A DNA stretch of 64,000 nucleotides, taken from assembly GCF_002831565.1 (NCBI RefSeq), contig NZ_CP025096.1, forward strand, positions 2,705,027-2,769,026. Direction: 5' to 3'. Positions 44,236 through 53,214 of the stretch are shown in pieces (position 1 is the stretch's first letter; every line of letters starts with the position of its first letter). The position numbers were made by a program, and so were the translations under genes. Source of the stretch: Spirosoma pollinicola. Its GTDB lineage: Bacteria; Bacteroidota; Bacteroidia; Cytophagales; Spirosomataceae. A model generated the notes under the pieces. It did no database searches. It saw only the letters and a program-made list of their open reading frames with translations, and had not been told where the DNA came from.

Positions 44236-47200
44236 ATGAGTAAGAAACCTGGCCTGCTGGCCATTATCTTTTTGGGGCTTCTATCATGTCACAAACGGCC
44301 AGACCCGCTGTTTGTGACATTGCCTGCCTCCGAAACGGGTGTTGGTTTTATAAACCGAAGCCTCGACAAAAAGAACTTCAATATTTTCAACTACCGTAAT
44401 TTCTACAATGGTGGAGGTGTCGCTATTGGCGATGTTAATAATGATGGTTTATCAGACGTGTTTCTGACGTCCAATTTTGAAGAAAATAAACTGTACCTCA
44501 ACAAGGGAGGGATGAAGTTTACCGATGTGACGCAAAAAGCGGGTATTGTCGGAAAGAAATTCTGGTCGACGGGCGTCACGTTTGCCGATGTAAATGGCGA
44601 CGGTCTGCTGGATATTTATGTCTGCAATTCGGGCAGCCGCGATGAGCGGGGAAACCAGTTATACATTAATCAGGGGGTTAAAAATGGGGTGCCTGTTTTT
44701 GCCGAAAAAGCCAAAGAGTACGGTTTGTGGGATGGAGGCTTTTCGACTCATGCGGCCTTTTTTGACTATGACCGCGACGGCGATCTGGACATGTATCTGC
44801 TCAATAACAGCTTCACCCCAATGGATCGCCTGGGATACGCAAACATGCGCACTACCCGGGATAAACTGGGTGGGCATAAATTGTTTCGAAACGAAGGTCC
44901 CGATAAACCATTCACCGATGTGTCGGCCCAGGCTGGTATCTACGGAAGCTTGATTGGCTTTGGACTGGGCATTACCATTGGGGATGTCAACAATGATAAC
45001 TGGCCGGATATTTACATTTCTAACGACTTCTACGAACGCGATTACCTCTATATTAACCAGAAAGACGGCACCTTTAAAGAAGATATTGAGAACGAAATGG
45101 GGCACACTAGTCTGGCCTCTATGGGGGCCGATATTGCCGATGTCAATAATGATGGCAACCTCGATATTTTCGTGACGGATATGCTCCCTGATGACGACTA
45201 TCGACTGAAAACCACCACTGCCTTTGAAAGTTATGAACTGGGCCAGTTGAAGGAATCACGGGATTTTTTCTACCAGGACTCCCGCAATATGCTCCACCTT
45301 AACAACGGCGATGGCACGTTCTCCGAAATTGGCCGAATGGCGGGCACATCGGCCACCGACTGGAGTTGGGGAGCCTTATTGTTCGATATGGATATGGATG
45401 GCAAGAAAGATATTTTTGTAGCCAACGGTATCCTGAAAGACCTTACCGATCAGGATTATATGTCTTTTCTAGCCGATAACCCGGATTTACGATCCATGAT
45501 TGACGGGACAAAGAAATTCGATTATAAAGCATACGTCGATAAAATGGGCTCCCGCCCTTTGCCAAACTATGCGTTTCGCAACATGGGCGATGGTATGAAA
45601 TACGAAAACAAGGCCGTTGACTGGGGCCTGGGTGAGCCATCATTTTCGAACGGATCCGCTTATGGCGACCTGGACAATGACGGTGATCTGGATTTGGTGG
45701 TCAACAACAATAACTCGGCCGTTTCGATCTTCGCAAATACATCGGTTGACAAGAATCATAAAAACTTTCTACGAGTTAAACTCAACGGTTATGGCCGCAA
45801 CCTGAATGCGATTGGTGCCAAAGTGTACGTATATCAGAAAGGCGCCGACGGAAAACCTCAAACGCAGTATTTACAACAAATGCCGAACCGGGGTTTCGAA
45901 TCATCAGTCGATTTAACAATGGTATTCGGCCTGGGCGATAATCCCCGCATTGATTCGCTGGTCGTTATCTGGCCGGATGATAAGAAACAGCTTATACCAC
46001 AACCCAGGGCTAACACGACCCTAACGCTGGCCCATGCAAAGGCCGATCAAACGATACTGCCTGCGGTAGCCATCCCTGTGGCTAATCGCCTTTTTCAGGA
46101 TGTAACAGAGTCGTCGAAATTGAACTATGTGCATAAAGAGAACGCATTTGTTGATTATGATCGGGATGGTTTGTTGAAACAGATGTTATCGCGGGAAGGG
46201 CCTGCTTTAGCCGTAGGCGATGTAAATGGAGATGGATTGGACGATGTGTTTCTGGGTGGCGCGGCTACTATGCCACGGTCATTGTATGTCCAGGAGGCCA
46301 ATGGCACCTTCCATCTTCAGAAGCAACCCTTTCTGCTCGATGCCCTTTATTCTGAAGATATAGCGGCCACGTTTTTTGATGCTGACGGCGACAAGGACAT
46401 GGATTTATACATTGCCACGGGCGGGAATGAGTTTGAAGATCCCACGTATATGGCCGACCGTTTTTATGTAAACGACGGAAAAGGAAATTTTACATGGGAT
46501 AGGAATTTGCCTCGTAGTACAGATAATAACTCCTGTGTTGTGGCGGCAGATTTCGATCTGGATGGCGATCAGGACCTGTTCGTGGGATCAAGAATGATTT
46601 CGGGGCAATACGGTAAAAATCCAGACCAGTTGCTTCTGGTAAATGATGGAAAAGGCCATTTTCGCAAAGCTACCAGCGAATTGATGCCCTTCTCAAAGGA
46701 CATTGGTATGGTTACCGATGCTGTCTGGGCTGATATCGATCATGATCGTTATCCCGATTTAATACTGGTTGGTGACTGGATGCCCATTACAATCCTCAGA
46801 AACAAGCAGGGAAAAGGCTTTGAAAAAATAGATAATGAAACTCTGGCCAATACAGGGGGCTGGTGGAATACAATCCAGGCCGCTGATCTGGACAATGACG
46901 GCGATGTAGACTTTATTGCTGGTAATTTGGGGCTCAATAGCCGTATGGTTGCATCAGCAAAAGAACCGGCACATCTGTACAGCAATGACTTTGACCGGAA
47001 TGGTTCATACGATCAGGTCATTACCTGTTTTCGACCCAGCCCCGACCTGGGCGATGGGCCGGGAGAAGCCCGCGAATGCGTGATGGTACAGAAGTCAGAC
47101 CTGCAGAAGCGGATTCCATCTATTAAAACCAAATACCTCAAGCATACCGATTACGCCAAAGCGAGCTTTGACGATATCTTTTCGGCACAGCAACGGCAGG

Positions 47201-47601
47201 GTATGAGCGTCAAGACCGTACAAACGGCAGAAACATCAATCCTGATAAACGATGGAAAGGGTAATTTTTCGATCAAGTCATTGCCTGTTCAGGCGCAGAC
47301 CTCACCTATCCACACCATTCTGACTAGTGATTACAATGGCGATGGCAAAATGGATATTCTATTAGCTGGTAACTTCTTTGATGTATTGACCGAACTTGGT
47401 CGGTATGATGCCAATTACGGTTTGCTGTTGGCGGGGAATGGGAAAGGTGATTTTGTTGCTACAAAACCTGTCCAGACGGGCTTTTTTGTGCGAGGTCAGG
47501 TACGGAAGATGCTGCCTGTGGGCGGTGCCAACGGCAAACAATTTATTTTATTGGCTAAAAATAACGACAAGGCTCAGGTTTTTACGTTGGCGAAAAAGTA
47601 A
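44236..47601 (+). CDS. CRTAC1-like FG-GAP / ASPIC-UnbV lipoprotein (copy 1)
   Basis: This 1121-aa lipoprotein has signal MSKKPGLLAIIFLGLLSC with Cys18. It holds two beta-propellers built of FG-GAP/VCBS repeats with Ca-binding loops (e.g. GDVNNDGLSD, ADVNGDGLLD, YDRDGDLDMY, GDLDNDGDLDLVVNN). Between them is an ASPIC/UnbV domain at about 510-600 (LRVKLNGYGRNLNAIGAKVYVY, LQQMPNRGFESSVDL, VFGLGDNPRIDSLVVIWPD). This is the CRTAC1 architecture, doubled. No catalytic motif is seen, so binding or scaffolding is likely. It follows susCD1, and two paralogs follow susCD2, suggesting a function tied to SusCD uptake. The three share the sequence YLYFYNGGG- or YRNFYNGGGV-type motif after the signal. Confidence 0.88.
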   Translation: MSKKPGLLAIIFLGLLSCHKRPDPLFVTLPASETGVGFINRSLDKKNFNIFNYRNFYNGGGVAIGDVNNDGLSDVFLTSNFEENKLYLNKGGMKFTDVTQKAGIVGKKFWSTGVTFADVNGDGLLDIYVCNSGSRDERGNQLYINQGVKNGVPVFAEKAKEYGLWDGGFSTHAAFFDYDRDGDLDMYLLNNSFTPMDRLGYANMRTTRDKLGGHKLFRNEGPDKPFTDVSAQAGIYGSLIGFGLGITIGDVNNDNWPDIYISNDFYERDYLYINQKDGTFKEDIENEMGHTSLASMGADIADVNNDGNLDIFVTDMLPDDDYRLKTTTAFESYELGQLKESRDFFYQDSRNMLHLNNGDGTFSEIGRMAGTSATDWSWGALLFDMDMDGKKDIFVANGILKDLTDQDYMSFLADNPDLRSMIDGTKKFDYKAYVDKMGSRPLPNYAFRNMGDGMKYENKAVDWGLGEPSFSNGSAYGDLDNDGDLDLVVNNNNSAVSIFANTSVDKNHKNFLRVKLNGYGRNLNAIGAKVYVYQKGADGKPQTQYLQQMPNRGFESSVDLTMVFGLGDNPRIDSLVVIWPDDKKQLIPQPRANTTLTLAHAKADQTILPAVAIPVANRLFQDVTESSKLNYVHKENAFVDYDRDGLLKQMLSREGPALAVGDVNGDGLDDVFLGGAATMPRSLYVQEANGTFHLQKQPFLLDALYSEDIAATFFDADGDKDMDLYIATGGNEFEDPTYMADRFYVNDGKGNFTWDRNLPRSTDNNSCVVAADFDLDGDQDLFVGSRMISGQYGKNPDQLLLVNDGKGHFRKATSELMPFSKDIGMVTDAVWADIDHDRYPDLILVGDWMPITILRNKQGKGFEKIDNETLANTGGWWNTIQAADLDNDGDVDFIAGNLGLNSRMVASAKEPAHLYSNDFDRNGSYDQVITCFRPSPDLGDGPGEARECVMVQKSDLQKRIPSIKTKYLKHTDYAKASFDDIFSAQQRQGMSVKTVQTAETSILINDGKGNFSIKSLPVQAQTSPIHTILTSDYNGDGKMDILLAGNFFDVLTELGRYDANYGLLLAGNGKGDFVATKPVQTGFFVRGQVRKMLPVGGANGKQFILLAKNNDKAQVFTLAKK

Positions 47602-47673
47602 GTTTTAAAAACAGGCATCTTCAGATATTAATTACAATAAGCTCTGCTGGCTGGTGCTTAAAGAGGTTGTAAC

Positions 47674-47723
47674 TGTCCCCCTGTTGCATTATTCCAGATT
47701 AGGGGTAATGCAACAGGGGGACA
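47674..47723 (+). terminator. strong hairpin after CRTAC1-like copy 1
   Basis: A perfect 18-bp stem (47674-47691 with 47706-47723, 14-base loop) with a C5/G5 block lies 72 bases after the stop. Only a weak T-tract follows (CTATTTAT), yet the stem is stable enough to end or protect the transcript. From here to 48275 there is no gene, only AT-rich promoter DNA. Confidence 0.75.
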
Positions 47724-48042
47724 ACTATTTATAGGAGGATTGTAACTCATATAAATAAGCAAACACTGAAGGAATCAACCCAAGTTGCTAAATCAAAGAC
47801 GAGGTATATAGAGTAAAACTGTGTATTTGCTAATATGCATTGATGTATGACTATAGATTAGGTCAAAATACTGAATATAAAATGGAGTAATTACTTACTG
47901 ATAGTTAAAATTATGCTTATACCAAAAGTACCATAATAAATTAATTTATTTATTCAATATACTCTATAAATCAAACAGATAGATAATTGTAGTTATATGA
48001 TTAATCTTATTTTTTTCATAAATTTTAACAATATTTATGACT

Positions 48043-48113
48043 CAATTTTGACAGCTGGTAATACAATTTTGACCAGCATTATTTGTATTTTATTCTTAAC
48101 ATGATGTAATTCG
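48043..48113 (+). promoter_or_regulatory. susC2 promoter: direct repeats, TTTG (-33) and TAATTCG (-7)
   Basis: CAATTTTGAC occurs at 48043-48052 and again, exactly, at 48064-48073, spacing 21 bp. TTTG at 48082-48085 and TAATTCG at 48107-48113 follow with 21 bases between, as in front of susC1 (TACTTTG). After the -7 box both share GCTA-AT (GCTAGAT, GCTAAAT). The leader before susC2 would be about 155 nt. The surrounding 500 bases are very AT-rich with no gene. Confidence 0.6.
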
Positions 48114-48275
48114 CTAAATGGTTAAGGATTAATTCTATAAAATCTCGTCAAGTTGATAGAATTGCGTGAGTTAGACATGGTAAATGGCTAATATTCACTA
48201 TGATCAAATAGAAGAGTTAAGTAGAAGTTAGACTTTAATCATAAATCACAAATCAATCATTTTTATCGTAAACCT

Positions 48276-51200
48276 ATGATGAACAACTCCTACAAAATTA
48301 ACCGTTTCGGCGGCAACGTAGGTCAGGTTGGAGAACTCCAACCCCAGTCATTCAGTCAGAAAGCGTTCGCTCGTTTTATGGCCATGCTGGTAATGGTAAT
48401 GCTGTTGGGTAATGCCGCAGCATGGGCGCAGGGCCGCACCGTAACGGGTAAAGTATCGGATCCATCAGGCGCATCGCTACCTGGTGTAAGTGTACAACTA
48501 AAGGGTACCCAGCGCGGCACAAACACCGATGCCGATGGTAAGTACTCGCTGGCCAACGTGCCAGACAATGCAACGATTGTGTTGAGCTTCATTGGCTATA
48601 CTTCGCAGGAAGTAGCTGTTGGAAACCGCACGACTGTAGACGTAAAACTATCTGACGACACCAAAGCGCTCGACGAAGTGGTTGTCGTTGGTTATGGTAC
48701 GGCAAAACGGAAAGATTTGACCGGTTCTGTTGTTCAGGTTTCGGCCAAAGACTTCAACGCTGGTGTGAACCCAAACCCACTGCAAGCCATTCAGGGTAAA
48801 GTTGCCGGTCTGGTAATCACGTCTCCTTCGGGCGATCCGAACCAGCAACCAACGGTTCGTCTGCGTGGATATACCTCGCTGGCCGGTGGTAGCGATCCGC
48901 TTTATGTAGTAGACGGTATGATTGGTGTTCCAATCAACACAATTTCTCCTTCCGACATCGAGTCGATGGACGTATTGAAAGATGCCTCTGCTGCAGCTAT
49001 TTATGGCTCACGGGCAGCTAATGGCGTTATCCTTATTACCACCAAGCGCGGTAAGTCGGGTAAAACAACGGTTTCCTTTAATAACTACGTAGGTATATCG
49101 ACCATTTCAAAGCGGTATGAAATGCTGGACGCACAAGGGTATCGGGATGCCGTTACTCAAATTAAAGGAGCTGCGTCATTGAATGATTTACAGCGTTTCC
49201 CCGCTGGAAATTACAATACCGACTGGACGAAGCAGGTTACACAGAATGGAACCGTCAATAACCATGATCTTTCGATTGCGGGTGGTTCACCAACGTTCAG
49301 CTATCGGGGTTCGCTCAACTATATAAACCAGAACGGTATTATCAAAAATACGGGTCTGGATCGTCTGACGGGTCGTATCAACCTTGATCAGAAAGCCTTC
49401 GATAACCGACTGAATGTTCAGTATAATCTGTCGTACTCTGAAACGAACAAGAAATATGACAGTGGCATCATTGGCCGTGCCGTTACGTTCCTGCCAACAT
49501 TGCCTGTGAAAAATGCGGACGGATCATATTACGAAGTAGGTGGTAGTTTCGACCTCTTCAACCCGGTTGCCATGCAGGAAAATGTTATCAATAACGGCGT
49601 ACAGCGGTATTTACAGGGTGGTATGAACCTGCGCTACGAAGTACTGGACGGATTGACGCTGGGCGTTAACGGTCAGATACAGCGGGATAACAGCGTCGAC
49701 AACTTCTATACCAATCCAGCTATAAAAGCCTATGCCGCTAACAATGGCCGGGCTAGCCGGAGATTTTACGAATCGAATACGAAATTGCTGGAATTAACAG
49801 CAAACTATACCAAAGCATTTGGCAATCAGAGCAGCAATTACTCGTTATTGGGTGGGTACTCTTACCAGAGCTTTGATAATGATGGTTTTACAGCAGCTAA
49901 CTCAGGTTTCGTAACCAGCGATATCAACTATAGTAACCTGGGCTTAGGGTCAGGTACGCTGGTTAACCCTGGTAACAACTACGCTACTTCATACCGCAAC
50001 AACGCAAAGTTGATCTCTTTCTTTGGACGGGCGTCGTTGAATCTGAATGATAAGTATAACGTAACGGCTACGGTACGGCGGGATGGTAGTTCTAAATTTG
50101 GTGCCAACAACAAATGGGGCGTGTTCCCATCGGTGGGTGCAGGCTGGACCATTACCAACGAGTCGTTCTTCCCAAAGAGCAACACGCTTAACTTCCTGAA
50201 ACTGCGTGTTGGTTATGGACAAACGGGTAATTCAGAAGGTATTGCGGCCTATAACTCGATTCAGTTATATGGTCAGAAAGGTACTTATTATGATGGTACG
50301 CTGGGTGACTTCCTGCCAGGTTATGGTATCACCCAGAATGCAAACCCGAACCTGAAATGGGAAGTGCTGACCACTTCGAACGTTGGTTTGGACTTCCAGT
50401 TACTGGGCGGTCGATTCTCTGGTACAGTTGAGTATTATAACAAGCTGACCAAAGACATGCTCTATCCGTACTCAGTACCTGCCGATGGTATCAAGTACTT
50501 TACCAACACGATTCTGGCCAACGTAGGCTCGATGCGGAACAGCGGGTTTGAATTATCTTTTGGCGGTGATGTCATCCAGAAAGGTAATTTCTCCTGGAAC
50601 TCACGGGTTGTAGGCGCTTATAACAAAAACACGATTGTTTCGCTGTCAAATGATGAGTTCAGCAACGGACAGGTTCGTTTCAACGCCTTTAATGGTCGTG
50701 GTCTGTCCGATGTGTATGCATCTTACCTGGTACCAGGTCAGCCATTGGGAGAATTCAATAACGTACCAACGTTTACAGGTGCCTATTCGGCAGATGGTCA
50801 GCCATTATTGAAAGCGGGCTCTGGTGACACGCCGGTAACGGAGGTAGGGAAGGCGGATGCCGCTGCTGGGGTTAATTCAGGAAATTATGTCAAACAGGGT
50901 AACCCACAGCCATTCCTGAATGCTTCGTTTATCAACACATTCCGCTACAAAGGATTTGATGTATACTTCCAGTTGCGCGGCACGTTTGGTAATACGATCC
51001 TGAATGCCATCCGGTCCAACCTGTTGATTCCAGGTTCTATCCTGGAAACCAACATGCTGAAAGGTGTTACGGACTACCCTAAAAACTACGGTGTGAACGT
51101 ATTGACGTCAAACTGGCTGGAAAGCGGTTCATTTGTGCGCTTCGATAACTGGCAGGTGGGCTATAATATTCCATTGCCAGCCAGCAAGTACATCACAAAT

Positions 51201-51407
51201 GCCCGGATCTATGCGGGTGGTAATAACCTGTTTATCATAACTAAATACAAAGGTATTGATCCTGAATTGCAGGTTAAGGCTGATTTACAAAACAATGGAA
51301 CAATTCAGCAGGCACCTAATGCTGTTGGTTTAGATGGGGGTGGCTATGGAAACGTTGTTTACCCAAAAACACGCACGTTCCAGTTAGGTCTTAACCTAAC
51401 GTTCTAA
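48276..51407 (+). CDS. SusC/RagA-type TonB-linked outer-membrane transporter (locus 2)
   Basis: This 1043-aa protein is a paralog of the locus 1 SusC. Its N-terminus MMNNSYKINRFGGNVGQVG repeats the same extension, and the signal peptide cleaves at the same place (AWA at 49-51). The regulatory-like domain is very similar to that of SusC1 (RTVTGKVSDPSGASLPGVSV, GTQRGTNTDADGKYSL), the TonB box is DEVVVVGYGTAKRKDLTGSV, and the plug motif SDIESMDVLKDASAAAIYGS is present. The barrel (about 240-1043, ending LGLNLTF) has diverged far more, so the substrate of the two may differ. It pairs with susD2. Confidence 0.96.
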   Translation: MMNNSYKINRFGGNVGQVGELQPQSFSQKAFARFMAMLVMVMLLGNAAAWAQGRTVTGKVSDPSGASLPGVSVQLKGTQRGTNTDADGKYSLANVPDNATIVLSFIGYTSQEVAVGNRTTVDVKLSDDTKALDEVVVVGYGTAKRKDLTGSVVQVSAKDFNAGVNPNPLQAIQGKVAGLVITSPSGDPNQQPTVRLRGYTSLAGGSDPLYVVDGMIGVPINTISPSDIESMDVLKDASAAAIYGSRAANGVILITTKRGKSGKTTVSFNNYVGISTISKRYEMLDAQGYRDAVTQIKGAASLNDLQRFPAGNYNTDWTKQVTQNGTVNNHDLSIAGGSPTFSYRGSLNYINQNGIIKNTGLDRLTGRINLDQKAFDNRLNVQYNLSYSETNKKYDSGIIGRAVTFLPTLPVKNADGSYYEVGGSFDLFNPVAMQENVINNGVQRYLQGGMNLRYEVLDGLTLGVNGQIQRDNSVDNFYTNPAIKAYAANNGRASRRFYESNTKLLELTANYTKAFGNQSSNYSLLGGYSYQSFDNDGFTAANSGFVTSDINYSNLGLGSGTLVNPGNNYATSYRNNAKLISFFGRASLNLNDKYNVTATVRRDGSSKFGANNKWGVFPSVGAGWTITNESFFPKSNTLNFLKLRVGYGQTGNSEGIAAYNSIQLYGQKGTYYDGTLGDFLPGYGITQNANPNLKWEVLTTSNVGLDFQLLGGRFSGTVEYYNKLTKDMLYPYSVPADGIKYFTNTILANVGSMRNSGFELSFGGDVIQKGNFSWNSRVVGAYNKNTIVSLSNDEFSNGQVRFNAFNGRGLSDVYASYLVPGQPLGEFNNVPTFTGAYSADGQPLLKAGSGDTPVTEVGKADAAAGVNSGNYVKQGNPQPFLNASFINTFRYKGFDVYFQLRGTFGNTILNAIRSNLLIPGSILETNMLKGVTDYPKNYGVNVLTSNWLESGSFVRFDNWQVGYNIPLPASKYITNARIYAGGNNLFIITKYKGIDPELQVKADLQNNGTIQQAPNAVGLDGGGYGNVVYPKTRTFQLGLNLTF

Positions 51408-51416
51408 GTGGTTCAA

Positions 51417-51457
51417 TCACAAACCGGATGTTGTTCAAAAAAATCTCCGGTTTGTGA
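51417..51457 (+). promoter_or_regulatory. intercistronic hairpin between susC2 and susD2
   Basis: A perfect 12-bp stem (51417-51428 with 51446-51457, 17-base loop) begins 10 bases after the susC2 stop and is followed by AAACTTTTTTAG. With its T6 run it is closer to a real attenuator than the equivalent stem at locus 1. The susD2 ATG is 75 bases further on. Confidence 0.7.
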
Positions 51458-51531
51458 AAACTTTTTTAGTTAACATAGCGTACATGATTTGTCTACATAA
51501 CGCTGTAACTGATTAATTGTCAAAAACTTAT

Positions 51532-53010
51532 ATGAAACAAATAAATATAAAATTGCTTCTGGGCTGTTCGGCGCTGATGCTGGCAGGCCAATCCTGTACC
51601 GATCTGACGGAAACAACCTATGACGTTATTCCAACCAGTGGTACGTTTGGTAGTACTCCCAATCAGGCTGCTGCTTTGATTGGCCCGCTTTATAATGGTC
51701 TGGGTGAATATTGGGGAAACATGTCCAACCTGAACACAACTACGGATGAGCAGATCGTGCCAACCCGTGGTGGTGACTGGAAAGATGGAGACAACTGGAA
51801 ACGGTTATATACCCATACCTGGGATCCTATTACAGACAATGGTCAGTTTAATGGCCCCTGGACCTGGTGCTACAACAACATCACCAGTATCAACCAGCAG
51901 TTAGGCACCATTACTGATGCCAATACGAAAGCTGAGCTACGGGCACTACGGGCATTTTTTCACTACCAGGCAATGGATTTGTTTGGCAATGTGATTATCT
52001 CCGATGCTGTTACCGCTGCTACGCCTAAGCAAAACACACGGGCAGAGGTATTCGCCTTCGTTGAGAAGGAGTTACTGGCAGTTTATCCAAACCTGAGTGA
52101 TGTATCGGGTGGCGCGTATTATGGCCGGATGAACAAGTATGTAGCCGACATGATTCTGGCTAAACTGTACCTGAATGCACAGGTTTACACGGGTACTCCC
52201 CGTTGGGCTGACGCGATCACACGGTGCGATAACCTCATCAAATCGGGTAAATTTCAGATTTCCGGTGATTACCTGAGCAACTTTGCTGTTCAGAACCAGA
52301 ACTCACCAGAAACGATTCTGGCAACGCCATTCGACAAGTCGAAACGGGGTGGATTTCACCCACAGATGCAGGGACTCCACTACCTGAACCAATTGACATA
52401 CAATATTGGTACAGCTCCCTGGAATGGATTTGCTACAGTAACGGAGTTTTATAACTCATTCGACGCTAAAGATTTGCGTAAGAAGCAGTGGCTTGTTGGT
52501 CAGCAGTACAAAGCTGATGGTACACCTTTGAAAGATGACGCTTTGGACATGGTATTCCGCCCAGAAGTTGAGTCGTTCGTTTTTGATGCCGGTGCTAATG
52601 GCCGTTTGGCCGGTGCTCGTAGTCAGAAGTACGAAATTCAGAAAAACAACTCGTTTACAGAGCAGGATAACGATTTCGTCGTCTACCGTTTGGCTGACGT
52701 GTATCTGATGCGGGCAGAAGCCAACATGCGCTTGGGTAATATGGGTGCTGCCCTGCCTGACTTGAATGTGATTCGTGCCCGTGCCGGTATGCCTGCCTAT
52801 ACAACCATTACGCTGGATGAGTTATTGGCAGAGCGTGGTCGTGAGCTGGCATGGGAATACCACCGTCGTCAGGATTTGATCCGTTTTGGGCAGTTTGGAA
52901 AAGCATGGCGTTTCAAAGATGCTGAGGCTGACAATCATCGGACACTGTTCCCAATTCCGAAGGATCAGCTATCGTTGAACCCGAATTTGAAGCAGAATCC
53001 AGGCTATTAA
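51532..53010 (+). CDS. SusD/RagB family surface lipoprotein (locus 2)
   Basis: This 492-aa lipoprotein starts MKQINIKLLLGCSALMLAGQSC, with lipid Cys at residue 22 followed by TDLTETTYD. The SusD features are a conserved GGDWKDGDNWKRLYTHTWDP region near 85, ALRAFFHYQAMDLFGNV near 145, and the C-terminal NDFVVYRLADVYLMRAEANMR plus ELLAERGRELAWEYHRRQDLIRFG-type block (AERGRELAWEYHRRQDLIRF). It is only distantly similar to the locus 1 SusD, in keeping with a different ligand. An upstream in-frame TTG at 51517 was not chosen. Confidence 0.95.
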   Translation: MKQINIKLLLGCSALMLAGQSCTDLTETTYDVIPTSGTFGSTPNQAAALIGPLYNGLGEYWGNMSNLNTTTDEQIVPTRGGDWKDGDNWKRLYTHTWDPITDNGQFNGPWTWCYNNITSINQQLGTITDANTKAELRALRAFFHYQAMDLFGNVIISDAVTAATPKQNTRAEVFAFVEKELLAVYPNLSDVSGGAYYGRMNKYVADMILAKLYLNAQVYTGTPRWADAITRCDNLIKSGKFQISGDYLSNFAVQNQNSPETILATPFDKSKRGGFHPQMQGLHYLNQLTYNIGTAPWNGFATVTEFYNSFDAKDLRKKQWLVGQQYKADGTPLKDDALDMVFRPEVESFVFDAGANGRLAGARSQKYEIQKNNSFTEQDNDFVVYRLADVYLMRAEANMRLGNMGAALPDLNVIRARAGMPAYTTITLDELLAERGRELAWEYHRRQDLIRFGQFGKAWRFKDAEADNHRTLFPIPKDQLSLNPNLKQNPGY

Positions 53011-53029
53011 TTTTCCTTACTTAGGGTGA

Positions 53030-53066
53030 AAACGAGCAGGCTCATCTGGGCCTGCTCGTTTCATTT
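53030..53066 (+). terminator. rho-independent terminator after susD2
   Basis: A perfect 12-bp stem (53030-53041 with 53050-53061, 8-base loop) lies 19 bases past the susD2 stop and is followed by a short CATTTC tract. Its position mirrors the terminator after susD1. Confidence 0.75.
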
Positions 53067-53125
53067 CTGGCTGATTAAAAGCCAATTAATCCAAAATATG
53101 CCGTTCAACAACCTTTGTAATTCGT

Positions 53126-53133
53126 TATCTTTG
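53126..53133 (+). promoter_or_regulatory. -7 box TATCTTTG upstream of CRTAC1-like copy 2
   Basis: An exact TAnnTTTG match 81 bases before the ATG at 53215, downstream of the susD2 terminator. It suggests that copy 2 has its own promoter besides any readthrough. Confidence 0.5.
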
Positions 53134-53214
53134 TCGTCCTTATTTCCTAAGTGAATCCACTTGAGCGATAACTTGTCTTAAACATAAAAATTTATAATTC
53201 ACGTACTTGTGCTA

